Made by a program: the position numbers and the translations under genes
Origin: Rhodobacteraceae bacterium S2214
Lineage (GTDB): Bacteria > Pseudomonadota > Alphaproteobacteria > Rhodobacterales > Rhodobacteraceae
Reading direction: 5' to 3'
NCBI GenBank assembly: GCA_025141675.1
Contig: CP081161.1
Span: forward strand, 1-64,000
DNA length: 64,000 nt
Shown here: piece after piece, positions 63,949 through 64,000 of the stretch
Numbering within the stretch: position 1 is the first letter of the stretch
Layout: each line of letters begins with the position of its first letter
Notes under the pieces: generated by a model
Told to the model about the DNA's origin: nothing
Databases searched by the model: none
The model's input: the letters and a program-made list of their open reading frames with translations, nothing else

Positions 63949-64000
63949 TTCTGCCCAAGCGCTTGGAAACCGTCAGCCAAAAGACGAACGATCGTCTGTT

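Overview
The window looks like the start of a chromosome of a marine alphaproteobacterium of the Roseobacter group (Rhodobacterales). The first base is the dnaA start codon, followed by dnaN, recF and gyrB. Other pointers are a PhyR/NepR/EcfG general stress module, an NDUFS4-like complex I accessory subunit, a zinc-free ribosomal protein L36, and a taurine-dissimilation island of the kind known from roseobacters. Base composition looks even and moderately GC-rich. I see no transposase, integrase, CRISPR array, rRNA operon or clear pseudogene.

Layout. (1) 1-7341: replication and topology genes (dnaA, dnaN, recF, gyrB), with a VOC protein and a LysE exporter between recF and gyrB. (2) 7359-17005: polyamine uptake and breakdown. 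An ABC transporter (PotF/G/H/I type), an aldehyde dehydrogenase and an M29 aminopeptidase lie on the minus strand; a putrescine aminotransferase and a PuuB-like oxidase are divergent. (3) 17002-19900: general stress response. Histidine kinase, EcfG sigma factor and a short nepR gene lie on the minus strand, with phyR divergent. (4) 19897-27521: mixed housekeeping (LacI regulator, tRNA-Arg, MATE exporter, MYG1-like protein, complex I accessory subunit, uvrB, NYN RNase). (5) 27559-45886: taurine to acetate and sulfate. It holds a HisD-family dehydrogenase, tauABC, tpa, tauR, xsc, two TauE-type exporters, pta, ackA and soeABC. (6) 45883-55152: galactoside use under an IclR regulator (GH36, dgoK, dgoA, lactonase, GH42, galM, Gfo/Idh oxidoreductase). 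(7) 55245-63948: Nudix, dinB, GFA protein, ABC-F ATPase, a degenerate intradiol dioxygenase, a ferric-reductase-like membrane protein, N-formylglutamate amidohydrolase, tRNA-Val, rpmJ, a secreted PPC-domain protein and a GNAT.

How the parts work together. Taurine enters by TauABC, Tpa makes sulfoacetaldehyde, Xsc makes acetyl phosphate and sulfite, Pta and AckA recover acetyl-CoA and ATP, and sulfite is either exported (TauE-like) or oxidised at the inner face of the membrane by SoeABC. TauR-type boxes recur before tpa, tauR and xsc with a constant 23-bp step. In the galactose island, alpha- and beta-galactosidases release sugar that is oxidised, delactonised and cleaved by DgoK and DgoA; the dehydratase and a sugar transporter are not in the window.

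The points most worth a second look are a TauC permease with an extra membrane segment and a beta-rich insertion, a HisD paralogue beside the taurine genes, two small ORFs that bridge the gaps around soeA by ATGA overlaps, a strong-SD leader ORF with a hairpin before an ABC-F gene, and an intradiol dioxygenase relative that seems to have lost its tyrosine ligands.
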